The position numbers were made by a program, and so were the translations under genes. A stretch of 64,000 nt of DNA from Pseudalkalibacillus decolorationis. Its GTDB lineage: Bacteria; Bacillota; Bacilli; Bacillales; Fictibacillaceae. Position 1 is the first letter of the stretch; the number at the start of each line of letters is the position of its first letter. Of this stretch, positions 34,369-43,520 are shown one piece after another. Location of the stretch: the NCBI RefSeq assembly GCF_024609785.1, contig NZ_JANHJQ010000002.1, positions 62,001 to 126,000 on the forward strand, in the 5' to 3' direction. The notes under the pieces were generated by a model. The model did not search any database and was not told where the DNA came from. It saw only the letters and a program-made list of their open reading frames with translations.

Positions 34369-35493
34369 TCATACGAACAGCTCCTTCATGGTTAGTACGA
34401 AGTGATCACGATGAATGGCCTCTGGCCGTTTTCCTCCGGTTGTTATCATCGCTTCTCCACTTGCCATTCCTTTCATAATTTCTAATTCTGATGAGGAGTA
34501 ATTGATTTGGCCTTTCCCTATTACACTACCTTTTGGATTGGTGATTTCAACGACATCTCCCACTTCAAATGACCCGCTGATTTGTTTAATTCCGGCAGGT
34601 AAAAGACTCTTTCCATTCGTTAGAATTGCGGAGACAGCACCTTCATCTATTTGAACCTTCCCTGAAACTTGGGAATGAAGCGCGAGCCATTGTTTCGTTT
34701 TCTTTACTATGTGAGTGGACGAATTCCCAATATACGTTCCATCCCCTTTGCCATCCAAAATATCAACCAATTTATCTGGCCCTGAACCGGTTCCGACAAA
34801 AGCATTAACACCAAGTGATAATGCCATTTGGGCTGCTATTAATTTGGACTTCATCCCTCCTGTACCAAATTTTGAACCAGAGGTACTTTTTGTTTGCTGT
34901 AAGAGTTCTTCAGTAATTTCAGGAAGGAAATCATAGCGTTCTGCCAGTGGATTAACCCTTGGATCTTCCTGGTACAATCCGTTGATATCCGTCAATAAAA
35001 TTAAAAAGTCTGCGTGGACTAGGCCGCTGACCAGTGCGGAGAGCATGTCATTATCACCGAACGTCAGTTCATCAATCGCAACCGAATCGTTTTCATTGAT
35101 AATCGGCAGAACAGATCGTTTTATCAATTCGGATAGGACGGCATAAGCATTGCTATATTGTTCTTTATTCGTAAAGTCATTTTTCGTTAACAGCAATTGA
35201 GCGGTGACAATCCCATATTGATTGAAAGTTTCAATATAAGACTGGACGAGTCGTCCCTGCCCCACAGCAGCAGCTGCTTGTTTTCCTGAGGTGGTAACGG
35301 GGCGTGCTGGATAACCGAGTTCACGAAAACCAGCCGATACTGCCCCAGAGGAAACCAATAGGACTTCATGTCCTCGTTTGATTAGTTGTGCTAATGCTTC
35401 CGTATGCTCAGTCAGTTTTTTATCACTGAGCCCACCAATTGTATTGGTTAAGGAACTGCTCCCAATTTTGACGACCACTCGCTTTTTTACCAC
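34369..35493 (-). CDS. proB: Glutamate 5-kinase with PUA domain
   Basis: 374 residues. Amino-acid kinase domain ([11 protein letters not shown]...[72 protein letters not shown]) followed by a C-terminal PUA domain ([35 protein letters not shown]). Catalyses the first step of proline synthesis, glutamate to glutamyl-5-phosphate. The expected partner proA does not follow it here. Regulated by the proline-specific T-box leader immediately upstream. Confidence 0.95.
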   Translation of the reverse strand: MVKKRVVVKIGSSSLTNTIGGLSDKKLTEHTEALAQLIKRGHEVLLVSSGAVSAGFRELGYPARPVTTSGKQAAAAVGQGRLVQSYIETFNQYGIVTAQLLLTKNDFTNKEQYSNAYAVLSELIKRSVLPIINENDSVAIDELTFGDNDMLSALVSGLVHADFLILLTDINGLYQEDPRVNPLAERYDFLPEITEELLQQTKSTSGSKFGTGGMKSKLIAAQMALSLGVNAFVGTGSGPDKLVDILDGKGDGTYIGNSSTHIVKKTKQWLALHSQVSGKVQIDEGAVSAILTNGKSLLPAGIKQISGSFEVGDVVEITNPKGSVIGKGQINYSSSELEIMKGMASGEAMITTGGKRPEAIHRDHFVLTMKELFV

Positions 35494-35551
35494 CTTTTAA
35501 TCACCCTTTCTTCATTCAACCACTCTATTGCTTTAACAAAATTGTAAATAC

Positions 35552-35860
35552 ATATAAAAAAGCTCTCTCCATCTTCTGCAATCAACTTGCAAAAGGACGG
35601 AGAGAACTTGTGATCCGCGGTACCACCTTGCTTGGCATCATCATCCCTAGATGCCCACTCTAATTCCCGTAACGAGGAAAAACGGTCCGGTTATTCGCCA
35701 AACAGTTCAAGGGATAGGTTCAATAGCTTGTAAACGATGGAATCTTCCAGCCGATGAATTCCACTCTCTTTCATCCCAAAAGCAGCTATTTACTCGTCCC
35801 TGTCAACACCGATCATATAAAATTAAATTTTATTATGATCGATGTCATACATTATGTCAA
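35552..35860 (-). promoter_or_regulatory. Proline T-box leader and promoter of proB
   Basis: Minus strand: promoter TTGACA (35860-35855), 17-bp spacer, CATAAT (35837-35832). The leader contains the AG-box text AGAGAG, the specifier-loop signature GAA-CCT-A with proline codon CCT at 35718-35716, and the conserved T-box AAGGTGGTACCGCGG (35629-35615). It ends in a terminator with arms CTCTCC/GGAGAG (35562-35607) and a T-run (35551-35561). Uncharged tRNA-Pro pairing with the UGGN bulge would allow read-through into proB. Confidence 0.92.
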
Positions 35861-36002
35861 TGGGTTTAATCATCCACTATAAAATTGCACCTCATGGTTT
35901 CCATCTAACGTTAATTAGAAAAGACAAAAACATTTAGTTTTTTAACGGAGTGACTCATAGGGGCTTGACTCCGTGCTTTTGAGTCATACTCGAATAGCGT
36001 GG

Positions 36003-36266
36003 TTACCACCCATATCCGTATCCATATGGGTAATATGGATATGGACGAAACAGCGTTATGCCAGCTATCGTACCCAGACCTAAACCTAATAGTCCAGCAC
36101 CCAAAACCGGAAAGAAACGTTCCTCTCTTTCTTGTAAAGGTTGTAAATAAACATTCTCAGCATCGACATTTTTAATAACACCTTTATAGACTCTATTGTC
36201 TTGAGTTGTAATTACAACCGTATTTTCGATGTGTTGGACACATAGTTTATAAAAATACTCCTTCAA
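36003..36266 (-). CDS. Uncharacterised 87-residue protein with Tyr/Gly-rich tail
   Basis: First ~48 residues look like an Sm/SH3-like beta barrel: VQHIENTVVITTQDNRVYKGVIKNVDAENVYLQPLQE. A Gly-rich hydrophobic stretch follows (FFPVLGAGLLGLGLGTIAGITLF), then RPYPYYPYGYGYGW. Ribosome site GGGAGGTC. The barrel-plus-Gly/Tyr-tail layout is common among small Bacillus spore or envelope proteins; function unknown. Single gene between proB and the AbgT relic. Confidence 0.7.
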   Translation of the reverse strand: MKEYFYKLCVQHIENTVVITTQDNRVYKGVIKNVDAENVYLQPLQEREERFFPVLGAGLLGLGLGTIAGITLFRPYPYYPYGYGYGW

Positions 36267-36383
36267 AAGGTGACCTCCCTAGGATTCAGTCTATTATGTT
36301 CTTTCTATAATATGAATTTCATGCTTATTTGCTAAAGCGAATAATTTCGTTGTTAAACAGTGTTTTAAATTTGCTAAAAGACA

Positions 36384-36495
36384 AACAAACCCACTCCATA
36401 AAGGCGGGTTTGTTGAGTTCTTCCTTTTTAATTCAAATACATTCCAACCCCTGGTCCAAGTGGAATCCCTAGTAATGCGAAAGCAATCAACAGGA
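36384..36495 (-). pseudogene. Relic of a second AbgT gene: 3' end plus its terminator
   Basis: 36428-36495 (minus) encodes LLIAFALLGIPLGPGVGMYLN-stop, nearly identical in DNA to the last 22 codons of the AbgT gene ending at 41776. Just downstream, the inverted repeat AACAAACCCAC (36384-36394) / GCGGGTTTGTT (36404-36414) duplicates the AbgT terminator at 41638-41669. The rest of the gene is gone, so this is the scar of a deleted paralogue or of a partial duplication. Any open frame across it is not a real gene. Confidence 0.8.
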
Positions 36496-36514
36496 ACTCC
36501 CCCAGCCAAATAGT

Positions 36515-36766
36515 TCAATCGCTTCCGGTAATCCTCAAATCATCTCGCACTGTCAATAATACCGTCTCAGGATACACTTCCTGACCTTCCGCAATTTCCA
36601 CTGAGATGATAGAACCACTAACACCGATCGATATCTCTTCTGTTTCTTCACTGGTTCTGATCAAGAACAGCGTTTCCCATTCGTATACATAAGAACTTTC
36701 GTTCACAAAAACCTTTTCTACGATACCATTACATGGACTAAAAACGGTTTGAAAGATTTCCTTCAC
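36515..36766 (-). CDS. Biotinyl/lipoyl-like domain protein (83 residues)
   Basis: MKEIFQTVFSPCNGIVEKVFVNESSYVYEWETLFLIRTSEETEEISIGVSGSIISVEIAEGQEVYPETVLLTVRDDLRITGSD shows the half-barrel repeat of biotinyl/lipoyl domains ('SP..G.V..v.V......V.....L..I' and 'G.i....v..Gq.V...t.L..'). The position where biotinylated proteins have MKM is not a lysine, so it is not expected to be modified. Ribosome site AAAGGTGAAATC is moderate. It lies next to the AbgT relic and a dispersed repeat; role unknown. Confidence 0.6.
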   Translation of the reverse strand: MKEIFQTVFSPCNGIVEKVFVNESSYVYEWETLFLIRTSEETEEISIGVSGSIISVEIAEGQEVYPETVLLTVRDDLRITGSD

Positions 36767-36802
36767 GATTTCACCTTTCCTTATGAAAAATTATTTTAAT
36801 GA

Positions 36803-36955
36803 GTAAAGAAAGTATAAAAGTTTGCGGCATGGATGTAATGTCCAGCTTCAGCGCCCAACCACTTGGATCACTTCAGGCCTCCTGCGGCGGCAACAGCCTC
36901 CTCGTCGGTCTTCCAGTGACCTTCGTGGCTAAGCAGGGCGCTTGCGCTTTTCTTA
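36803..36955 (+). repeat. Dispersed GCGC-rich repeat, copy A (internally deleted)
   Basis: Begins AGTAAAGAAAGTATAAAAG, continues TGTCCAGCTTCAGCGCCC and ends GGGCGCTTGCGCTTTTCTTA. Nearly identical to copy B (52621-52826) but missing about 55 bp in the middle (between GGCGGCAACA and GCCTCCTCGTCGG). The ends can pair (CAGCGCCC with GGGCGCTTG). Lies directly after the gdh gene. Confidence 0.85.
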
Positions 36956-36990
36956 TTGAGGATACTCCTGTGTAATTCTAGTAGTTCGTG

Positions 36991-38283
36991 TTATACCCAG
37001 CCTCTGAATCTTGAAGCTTCCGCCATTTTTCGAATGCCGATTATATAGGCGGCAAGGCGCATATCAACCTGATGTTTTTGGGCTGCCGAATATACTTTCC
37101 TAAAAGCATCCACGATAACTTGACGCAGCTTTGTTGAAACTTCCTCCTCGGTCCAATAGTAGCCTTGATTATTTTGTACCCATTCAAAATAGGATACTGT
37201 AACGCCTCCTGAGCTTGCAAGAACATCTGGAACAAGAAGAATTCCGCGTTTAGTCAAAATTTTGGTCGCTTCAAGCGTAGTCGGACCATTGGCAGCTTCA
37301 ACGACAATTGATGCTTTGATATTCGAGGCATTTTCAATTGTAATTTGATTGGAAATGGCAGCAGGAACAAGGATATCGCAATCCTTTTCAAGCAGTTCAT
37401 TATTTGTGATCGTTGATTTGAACAATTTGGTTACAGTCCCGAAACTATCACGACGATCCAGTAAATAATCGATGTCAAGACCGACGGGATCATAAAGTGC
37501 ACCGTATGCATCAGAAACCCCTACCACTTTTGCACCCGCATTATGCATGAATTTGGCCAAGAAACTGCCTGCATTCCCGAATCCCTGAACAATGACACGG
37601 GCACCTTGTAATTCAATTCCTTTTTGTTTGGCCGATTCTTCCACACAAATTGTGACACCTCTTGCTGTTGCCGTTTCACGACCGTGTGAACCACCAAGGA
37701 CGACCGGCTTTCCGGTAATGAAGCCTGGAGAATCGAACTCCCGGATCCGACTGTATTCGTCCATCATCCAAGCCATTATTTGTGAGTTTGTAAACACATC
37801 TGGAGCTGGAATGTCTTTTGTCGGTCCGACCACTTGGCTGATTGCACGTACGTATCCGCGGCTTAAACCTTCTAGTTCACGGAAAGACATTTCTCTTGGA
37901 TCACAAATGATCCCTCCCTTTCCTCCGCCGTATGGCAAGTCAACAATCCCGCATTTTAGACTCATCCACATCGATAAAGCCTTGACTTCTTCTTCATTGA
38001 CTTCTGGGTGAAACCTGACACCGCCTTTTGTAGGACCGACAGCATCATTATGTTGAGAACGGTAACCAGTGAAAATTTTTGTTGAACCGTCATCCATCCG
38101 GACCGGGATGCGCACGGTCAACATTCTAAGCGGTTCTTTTAATAGTTCATAGCATTCTTCAGAATAACCCAAGTTGCCCAATGCTTCTTTGATTACTTTT
38201 TGAGTTGATAGAAATAGATTAAGAGATTCTTTTTCTTGGCGGTTTTGCCCTTGTTTACGATCAAGTACTAGTGTTGTTCGCAT
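36991..38283 (-). CDS. rocG: Glutamate dehydrogenase (RocG/GudB type)
   Basis: 430 residues. Substrate and catalytic residues in PTKGGVRFHPEV and the catalytic-lysine region DLPYGGGKGGIICDP; NAD(P) fold VIVQGFGNAGSFLAKFMHNAGAKVVGVSDAYG; ends RFRGWV as in Bacillus enzymes. Converts glutamate to 2-oxoglutarate and ammonia. Starts 3 bp after the stop of the ornithine aminotransferase gene, forming a rocD-rocG unit in which OAT makes glutamate semialdehyde and glutamate is deaminated here. Likely expressed from the sigma-54 promoter upstream of rocD. rocG versus gudB is chosen from context. Confidence 0.88.
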   Translation of the reverse strand: MRTTLVLDRKQGQNRQEKESLNLFLSTQKVIKEALGNLGYSEECYELLKEPLRMLTVRIPVRMDDGSTKIFTGYRSQHNDAVGPTKGGVRFHPEVNEEEVKALSMWMSLKCGIVDLPYGGGKGGIICDPREMSFRELEGLSRGYVRAISQVVGPTKDIPAPDVFTNSQIMAWMMDEYSRIREFDSPGFITGKPVVLGGSHGRETATARGVTICVEESAKQKGIELQGARVIVQGFGNAGSFLAKFMHNAGAKVVGVSDAYGALYDPVGLDIDYLLDRRDSFGTVTKLFKSTITNNELLEKDCDILVPAAISNQITIENASNIKASIVVEAANGPTTLEATKILTKRGILLVPDVLASSGGVTVSYFEWVQNNQGYYWTEEEVSTKLRQVIVDAFRKVYSAAQKHQVDMRLAAYIIGIRKMAEASRFRGWV

Positions 38284-38286
38284 AGG

Positions 38287-39501
38287 TCACACCTCATTTG
38301 ATTTGGATAAGACGTGTTGAATTTTTTCTATCGCCCACTCTAGATCATCCTTTTCAATGACAAGCGGAGGTGCAAAGCGAATCACATTTTCATGCGTTTC
38401 TTTACAAAGGAGTCCTTCTCCTTTTAATTTTTCACAGTAAGGGCGAGCGGGTTCGTGTAATTCGACTCCGACAAACAGGCCTTTACCACGTACTTCTTTA
38501 ATCACCGGATTATCAATTTCTCTCAGTTTTTCTTGAAAATATCGACCGAGTTCAAGTGAACGTTCAGCCAGTTTCTCTTCCTCTATCACCTCGAGCGACG
38601 CAATTGCTACAGCACTGGCAAGTGGATTTCCACCAAACGTCGAACCATGGGATCCCGGATTGAATACACCGAGAACATCATGGTCAGCTGCAACGCAAGA
38701 GATCGGCATTACACCACCCCCAAGGGCTTTCCCGAGAATAAACATGTCAGGCTTTACATCCTCCCAATCACATACAAACATTTTACCGGATCGCCCAAGT
38801 CCCGATTGTATTTCGTCGGCGATAAACAGGACGTTTTGCTGTTGGCAAACTTCATAAGCTTCCTTCAAGAAACCTTCTGGCGGAATATTGATTCCAGCCT
38901 CTCCCTGGATCGGTTCCAATAGGAAAGCAGCCGTATTAGGGGTGATCGCTTGTTTCAATGCTTCAACATCTCCGTACGGAACAACCTTGATTCCCGGTAA
39001 CATCGGACCAAATCCGCGTTTGTTTTCGGGATCTGATGACAAAGAAACGGCTGTCATCGTCCTTCCGTGGAAGTTCCCTTCACAGCTGATGATTTCAGCG
39101 TGATTTTCAGGAACACCCTTTTTGTCATAAGCCCAGCGTCGTGCGGTTTTTACAGCCGTTTCAACCGCTTCGGCACCTGTATTCATTGGAAGGATCATAT
39201 CTTTCCCAGTCAACTCAGATACCTTTTTATAAAACGGACCCAGCTTATCATTATGGAACGCACGGGATGTTAATGTAACGCGGTCAGCTTGCTGTTTCAA
39301 AGCCTCAATGATCTTCGGGTGTCTGTGGCCCTGGTTGACAGCTGAATATGCACTCAACATGTCCATATATTTGTTACCTTCCGGATCCTCAACCCACACA
39401 CCCTCCGCTTTTGAAATAACGATTGGAAGCGGGTGGTAATTATTTGCACCATGTTCAAAAGTCTGTTCGATGATGTCCTTTGATGTTAATACAGTCGTCA
39501 T
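38287..39501 (-). CDS. rocD: Ornithine aminotransferase
   Basis: 404 residues, class-III PLP aminotransferase. Landmarks: [55 protein letters not shown] lysine in [14 protein letters not shown], and [17 protein letters not shown]. Transfers the delta-amino group of ornithine to 2-oxoglutarate. Ribosome site AGGAGG. Preceded, about 290 bp upstream, by a -24/-12 promoter and divergently by a RocR-type activator, matching arginine/ornithine catabolism. Confidence 0.92.
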   Translation of the reverse strand: MTTVLTSKDIIEQTFEHGANNYHPLPIVISKAEGVWVEDPEGNKYMDMLSAYSAVNQGHRHPKIIEALKQQADRVTLTSRAFHNDKLGPFYKKVSELTGKDMILPMNTGAEAVETAVKTARRWAYDKKGVPENHAEIISCEGNFHGRTMTAVSLSSDPENKRGFGPMLPGIKVVPYGDVEALKQAITPNTAAFLLEPIQGEAGINIPPEGFLKEAYEVCQQQNVLFIADEIQSGLGRSGKMFVCDWEDVKPDMFILGKALGGGVMPISCVAADHDVLGVFNPGSHGSTFGGNPLASAVAIASLEVIEEEKLAERSLELGRYFQEKLREIDNPVIKEVRGKGLFVGVELHEPARPYCEKLKGEGLLCKETHENVIRFAPPLVIEKDDLEWAIEKIQHVLSKSNEV

Positions 39502-39794
39502 TTTTTATTCCTCCTAAAAAATTAATACATTTCAGATTGAATCTGCCAAACTGTTCTTTTTGAACCATAGCGGAACGTTCCTACAAGCGGGTGCCGACAT
39601 CCCTGGATCCGGTAAATGTGCTCAAGGATGTTTTGGGATGATCGATAGGTAATCCTCGACCTCTGCCCCGCTTCCTGGAACTCCAGATTCTTGCAAAACC
39701 TCTACAAATTTAGAGAGAAATCTGTAAATGGTTCATGCTAATACGGTGTTAACGTCGTTATCCCTTCAAAAAGTTTTTTCATACTATTCTTAAA

Positions 39795-39810
39795 TGCAAG
39801 TTCTATGCCA
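39795..39810 (-). promoter_or_regulatory. Sigma-54 (SigL) promoter for rocD-rocG
   Basis: On the minus strand TGGCATAGAACTTGCA has GG and GC separated by exactly 10 bp, as in the -24/-12 consensus TGGCAC-N5-TTGCA. It reads toward rocD, about 290 bp away. The region 39511-39790 holds no gene and would be an untranslated leader. Confidence 0.7.
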
Positions 39811-40000
39811 AAAATGAAATAGCCTGAGTGTACTGTTTTGGTACAAATTTCTGTCGAAGGACTCCGAGGAGGCTGTCATCGCTGCCGAGGCCTGCAGTGA
39901 TCCGTTAGCTGGATCGTAACTAGAAATCATCTTTTCCTCGCAAAGAATTTTTAAAACACGAAGAAATAAGCATCATTTTTAAAAATATTGGTGTTGAAAA

Positions 40001-40057
40001 GCAAATTAATTTTGCACTACCACGAACATGCCTAAGTAACCGCCAATTAATTTTGCA
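40001..40057. promoter_or_regulatory. Upstream activating repeats for the RocR-type activator
   Basis: AATTAATTTTGCA occurs at 40004-40016 and again at 40045-40057, 41 bp apart (about four helical turns). The first is part of the near-palindrome GCAAATTAATTTTGC. They lie 190-260 bp upstream of the sigma-54 promoter and just ahead of the divergent activator gene, the arrangement known for RocR sites in Bacillus. Confidence 0.6.
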
Positions 40058-40102
40058 GTTCGACTATGAATCTATTAAGATAGAAAAAAGGGGGATTTCC
40101 GA

Positions 40103-41515
40103 ATGGAACCAAATGGGAAACACGATGTACAGACATTAATCCGTATAAATGATTTATATAAAAGACTGCTTGATGAAATAGATGTCGGTATTCATGTGAT
40201 AAATGACAAGGGAAAAACGATCATCTATAACCAAAAGATGATGGAAATCGAATCAATGGCGAGTGAAGATGTACTTGATAAAAACTTATTGGACGTCTTC
40301 ATGTTCACTGATAATCAGAACAGCACACTTGTTGAAGCTTTGAAAACGAGTAAAACTACAGAACACGTTAAACAAACGTATTTCAATAATAACGGTAAAG
40401 AAATCACTACGATCAACGACTCCTTTCCAATCATAGAAGACGGGAGGATTACAGGTGCTATTGAGATCGCCAAAGATGTGACACAACTTGAACAGATCAT
40501 CAAGGAAAACGTGCTGAGAAAACAAGATACCCCATTTACGTTTGACAAAATCATCGGGGAGAGTGAGTTGATCCACACGGTCATCGAAGAAGCCAAAAGA
40601 GCTACACGCACTATATCCTCCGTACTCATTGTTGGCGAGACCGGAACAGGTAAAGAGTTATTTGCTCAGAGCATCCATAATGGAAGCAGCCGGTCATCCG
40701 CTCCTTTCATCTCTCAAAACTGCGCTGCGATCCCAGACAGTTTAATGGAAAGTCTCTTATTTGGGACTAAAAAAGGGGCATTTACAGGTGCTGTAGACAG
40801 GCCAGGCCTTTTCGAACAAGCTGATTGCGGGACATTGTTGTTGGATGAAATCAATTCTTTGAATCCTTCCTTACAGGCAAAACTTTTAAGAGTGATCCAG
40901 GATAAAACGATAAGAAAAGTTGGGGATACGAAGGATAAAAAGGTGGATGTCCGTATTATCGCAACCATTAATGAAGATCCGATCGATGCGGTGGCGAACA
41001 ACCGGCTGAGAAAGGATTTGTTCTACCGCCTTAGCGTAGTTACATTGTTCATTCCACCTCTTCGTGAGAGAAAAGAAGACCTCAGGAGTTTGACCCAAAG
41101 CTTTATAAAAAAATACAACACTTTGTTTCACATGAGTGTAAAGTCAATAAGCGATGACGCAGAACAGTTTCTGTATCAACATGATTGGCCAGGAAATGTA
41201 AGAGAATTAGAGCATATGATTGAGGGTACGATGAACTTAATCATGGATGAAGAAACAATCACGGTCGAAAATCTTCCAGTAAGGTTCCGTAAACGATACC
41301 AGAAGAATGGACATCCGGCATCTTATGAGGGTATAAGTCATACCGCTGAAGGCAATCGCACCCCGAAAACATTACGTGACAAAGTTGCAGAGGTAGAAAA
41401 GTATTATGTCCAACAAGTTCTTGCAGAAAAGAATAACAATATTTCACAAGCCGCAAAAATTCTTGGCATCAGCAGACAGAGCTTACAATACCGATTGAAA
41501 AAATTCAATATGTAG
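40103..41515 (+). CDS. rocR: Sigma-54-dependent activator, RocR-like
   Basis: 470 residues: N-terminal PAS-type sensor (DLYKRLLDEIDVGIHVINDKGKTIIYNQKMMEIE..., about 10-120), AAA+ sigma-54 interaction domain with Walker A GETGTGKELFAQ, the sigma-54-contacting GAFTGA loop (KKGAFTGAVDRPGLFEQA), Walker B TLLLDEINSL, and a C-terminal Fis-type helix-turn-helix (NNISQAAKILGISRQSLQYRLKKF). Ribosome site AAGGGGG. Divergent from rocD-rocG, with its binding repeats in between. In Bacillus RocR responds to ornithine or citrulline; the same inducer is presumed here. Confidence 0.88.
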   Translation: MEPNGKHDVQTLIRINDLYKRLLDEIDVGIHVINDKGKTIIYNQKMMEIESMASEDVLDKNLLDVFMFTDNQNSTLVEALKTSKTTEHVKQTYFNNNGKEITTINDSFPIIEDGRITGAIEIAKDVTQLEQIIKENVLRKQDTPFTFDKIIGESELIHTVIEEAKRATRTISSVLIVGETGTGKELFAQSIHNGSSRSSAPFISQNCAAIPDSLMESLLFGTKKGAFTGAVDRPGLFEQADCGTLLLDEINSLNPSLQAKLLRVIQDKTIRKVGDTKDKKVDVRIIATINEDPIDAVANNRLRKDLFYRLSVVTLFIPPLRERKEDLRSLTQSFIKKYNTLFHMSVKSISDDAEQFLYQHDWPGNVRELEHMIEGTMNLIMDEETITVENLPVRFRKRYQKNGHPASYEGISHTAEGNRTPKTLRDKVAEVEKYYVQQVLAEKNNNISQAAKILGISRQSLQYRLKKFNM

Positions 41516-41549
41516 TCCTTTTTATGAAAAAGTCTAGATTGAGAAACGC

Positions 41550-41578
41550 AAAACACCATTCACAGTAACTGGTGTTTT
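41550..41578 (+). terminator. Terminator of rocR
   Basis: AAAACACCA (41550-41558) pairs with TGGTGTTTT (41570-41578) with an 11-nt loop; the second arm ends in the T-run. 35 bp after the rocR stop. Confidence 0.65.
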
Positions 41579-41637
41579 GTCTGTATAAAACAAGTAGCCA
41601 AACCCAAGTGAGTGTGTTTTTAATTCGTTAAAAGACA

Positions 41638-41669
41638 AACAAACCCGCTCAAATAAAGGCGGGTTTGTT
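41638..41669 (-). terminator. Terminator of the AbgT gene
   Basis: AACAAACCCGC (41638-41648) pairs with GCGGGTTTGTT (41659-41669), 10-nt loop, followed on the minus transcript by TTGTCTTTTAA. A second copy of the same hairpin accompanies the AbgT relic at 36384-36414. Confidence 0.7.
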
Positions 41670-41689
41670 GAGTTTATTCTATTTACACG

Positions 41690-41765
41690 TTAAGAAAGTA
41701 TAAAAATACTTTCTATAGTATAAGTGTAACTACGGCGATCACCTGCGCTAAGGCTTGGTGCTAGC
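41690..41765 (+). repeat. Diverged dispersed-repeat insertion between abgT and its terminator
   Basis: TTACACGTTAAGAAAGTATAAAAA matches the start of copies B-D of the dispersed repeat; the remainder (CACCTGCGCTAAGGCTTGGTGCTAGCC) differs. The paralogous relic at 36414-36430 lacks this ~95-bp segment, so it was gained here or lost there. Confidence 0.55.
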
Positions 41766-41775
41766 CAAGTTTTCT

Positions 41776-43317
41776 TTAATTCAAATACATTCCAACTCCT
41801 GGTCCAAGTGGAATCCCTAGTAAAGCGAAAACAATCAACAGGATCGTCCATACGACAAGGAATATGATGCTATAAGGCAGCATTAAAGAAATCAGTGAAC
41901 CTAAACCAGCTTTTTTATCATAATCTTTCATGAATGCCAGAACAATGATGATATACGGATTAAGCGGTGTGATAATATTCACTGATGAATCCGCTATACG
42001 ATATGCTGCTTGTATAAAGGCTGGATCATAGTTAAGTATCATGAACATTGGAATGAAGATAGGTGCTTCCAATGCCCATAGCGCTGATCCACTAAAAATG
42101 ACGAGAGCAAGTCCAGCTGTCAGCAAAGTGAATCCGATAATCACTGGAATACCTGTCAGATTAATCGATGTTAACAATTCTGCACCGTTCACGGCAATCC
42201 AGGTTCCCATGTTGCTCCAGTTGAAATAAGCGATAAATTGGGCAGCAGCAAAAATCAACACGATAAATCCTGACATATCCTTCATTGCTTCACCCATGAA
42301 TTTTGCTACATCACCGGATTTTGTTATTTTCTTTACCGTAATACCATACGTTACACCAACCGTAATGAAGAGGAATAAAATAATTGGGACAATTCCTTGT
42401 AGAAACGGCGAAGGTATAATTCCACCATCTTCATTTCGCAGCGGAGAATCTGGAATGAATAATACTGTAACGAGGATAGCAATGAAAACAAGGGCAGAAA
42501 TACCAGCGTTTCGAAGCGCTTTCCCTTCTAATGGACTCACTTCATCTAATTTCTTTTCAATTTTACCCTGATATACTCCGAGTCTTGGTTCTATAATTTT
42601 TTCAGTAATTAGAGCTCCAGCGATGGAAAGGATAATGACGGATACACTCATAAAATACCAATTGTCTACCGCTGTAACAATTACACTTGAATCAACACTT
42701 TTAGCTGCTTCTGTTGAAATCCCCGACAGTAAGGCATCCGTTCCGGCTATGATAAAGTTTGCTGAAAATCCAGCCCCTACTGCGGAAAATCCAGCCGCAA
42801 GTCCTGCGAGTGGGTGTCGTCCTACCGTCGCAAATATCATCGCAGCTAAAGGTGGAATAATAACAAATGCAGCGTCAGAAGCTAAGTTTCCTAAGATTCC
42901 GATGAAAATGACCGCATATGTGACAAGAGACTTTGGCGCATTCAAAATGGACTTTTTAATGGCAGTCTCAAGTAATCCGACCTTTTCCGCTAAACCAATA
43001 CCGAGCATCATTGCTAAAACAACACCCAATGGCTTGAACTCTGTGAAATTGGTGAGCATTGAGGTCAGAATATATTGTAAGCCTTCTTCAGAAACAAGGC
43101 TTTTAATAGCTAATTTCTCTCCCGTGCCCGGATGTACGACGGTTACACCAAAACTACTGACTAGCCATGATACGAGGATAGCGAATACAGCTAAAAGTAC
43201 AAATAGCATAAACGGATCAGGCAGTCGGTTACCTACTTGCTCAACCGTATTCAAAAAACGCATTAAACCTTTAGATTGGGGAGATGTTCCTACACCTTCC
43301 TTTTCTAAATTGGCCAA
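41776..43317 (-). CDS. abgT: AbgT-family transporter (p-aminobenzoyl-glutamate type)
   Basis: 513 residues from a TTG start with AGGAG 9 bp ahead. AbgT landmarks: LMRFLNTVEQVGNRLPDPFMLFVLLAVFAILVSWL at the N-terminus, MLGIGLAEKVGLL, GFSAVGAGFSANFIIAGTDALLSGISTEAA, and the late IADSSVNIITPLNPYIIIVLAFMKDYDKKAGLGSL. Imports p-aminobenzoyl-glutamate-like folate breakdown products or, in some members, exports sulfonamides. Here two M20 amidohydrolases in the same direction support uptake and cleavage. Confidence 0.9.
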   Translation of the reverse strand: MANLEKEGVGTSPQSKGLMRFLNTVEQVGNRLPDPFMLFVLLAVFAILVSWLVSSFGVTVVHPGTGEKLAIKSLVSEEGLQYILTSMLTNFTEFKPLGVVLAMMLGIGLAEKVGLLETAIKKSILNAPKSLVTYAVIFIGILGNLASDAAFVIIPPLAAMIFATVGRHPLAGLAAGFSAVGAGFSANFIIAGTDALLSGISTEAAKSVDSSVIVTAVDNWYFMSVSVIILSIAGALITEKIIEPRLGVYQGKIEKKLDEVSPLEGKALRNAGISALVFIAILVTVLFIPDSPLRNEDGGIIPSPFLQGIVPIILFLFITVGVTYGITVKKITKSGDVAKFMGEAMKDMSGFIVLIFAAAQFIAYFNWSNMGTWIAVNGAELLTSINLTGIPVIIGFTLLTAGLALVIFSGSALWALEAPIFIPMFMILNYDPAFIQAAYRIADSSVNIITPLNPYIIIVLAFMKDYDKKAGLGSLISLMLPYSIIFLVVWTILLIVFALLGIPLGPGVGMYLN

Positions 43318-43520
43318 TTTTCATCACTCCTTTGTCATTATGGAATATTTCCTTAATTTTTCCTAATATATTTTTTCGATAAAAACCCTGAATTTCCTGC
43401 TTCGGTTTTGTAAAATTCCAAATTTTCAATATAAATACCGTGGTGTTTAAGAAGGTTCGGTTAAAACACCTAATGTCTTGTGACAAAACCGTACCCCTTC
43501 CAAATATTTGGAAGGACTTA

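Noticed and set aside
36294-36518. 74-codon minus-strand open frame next to the lipoyl-like gene
   Set aside because: It runs in the wrong frame across the AbgT relic and its terminator hairpin.
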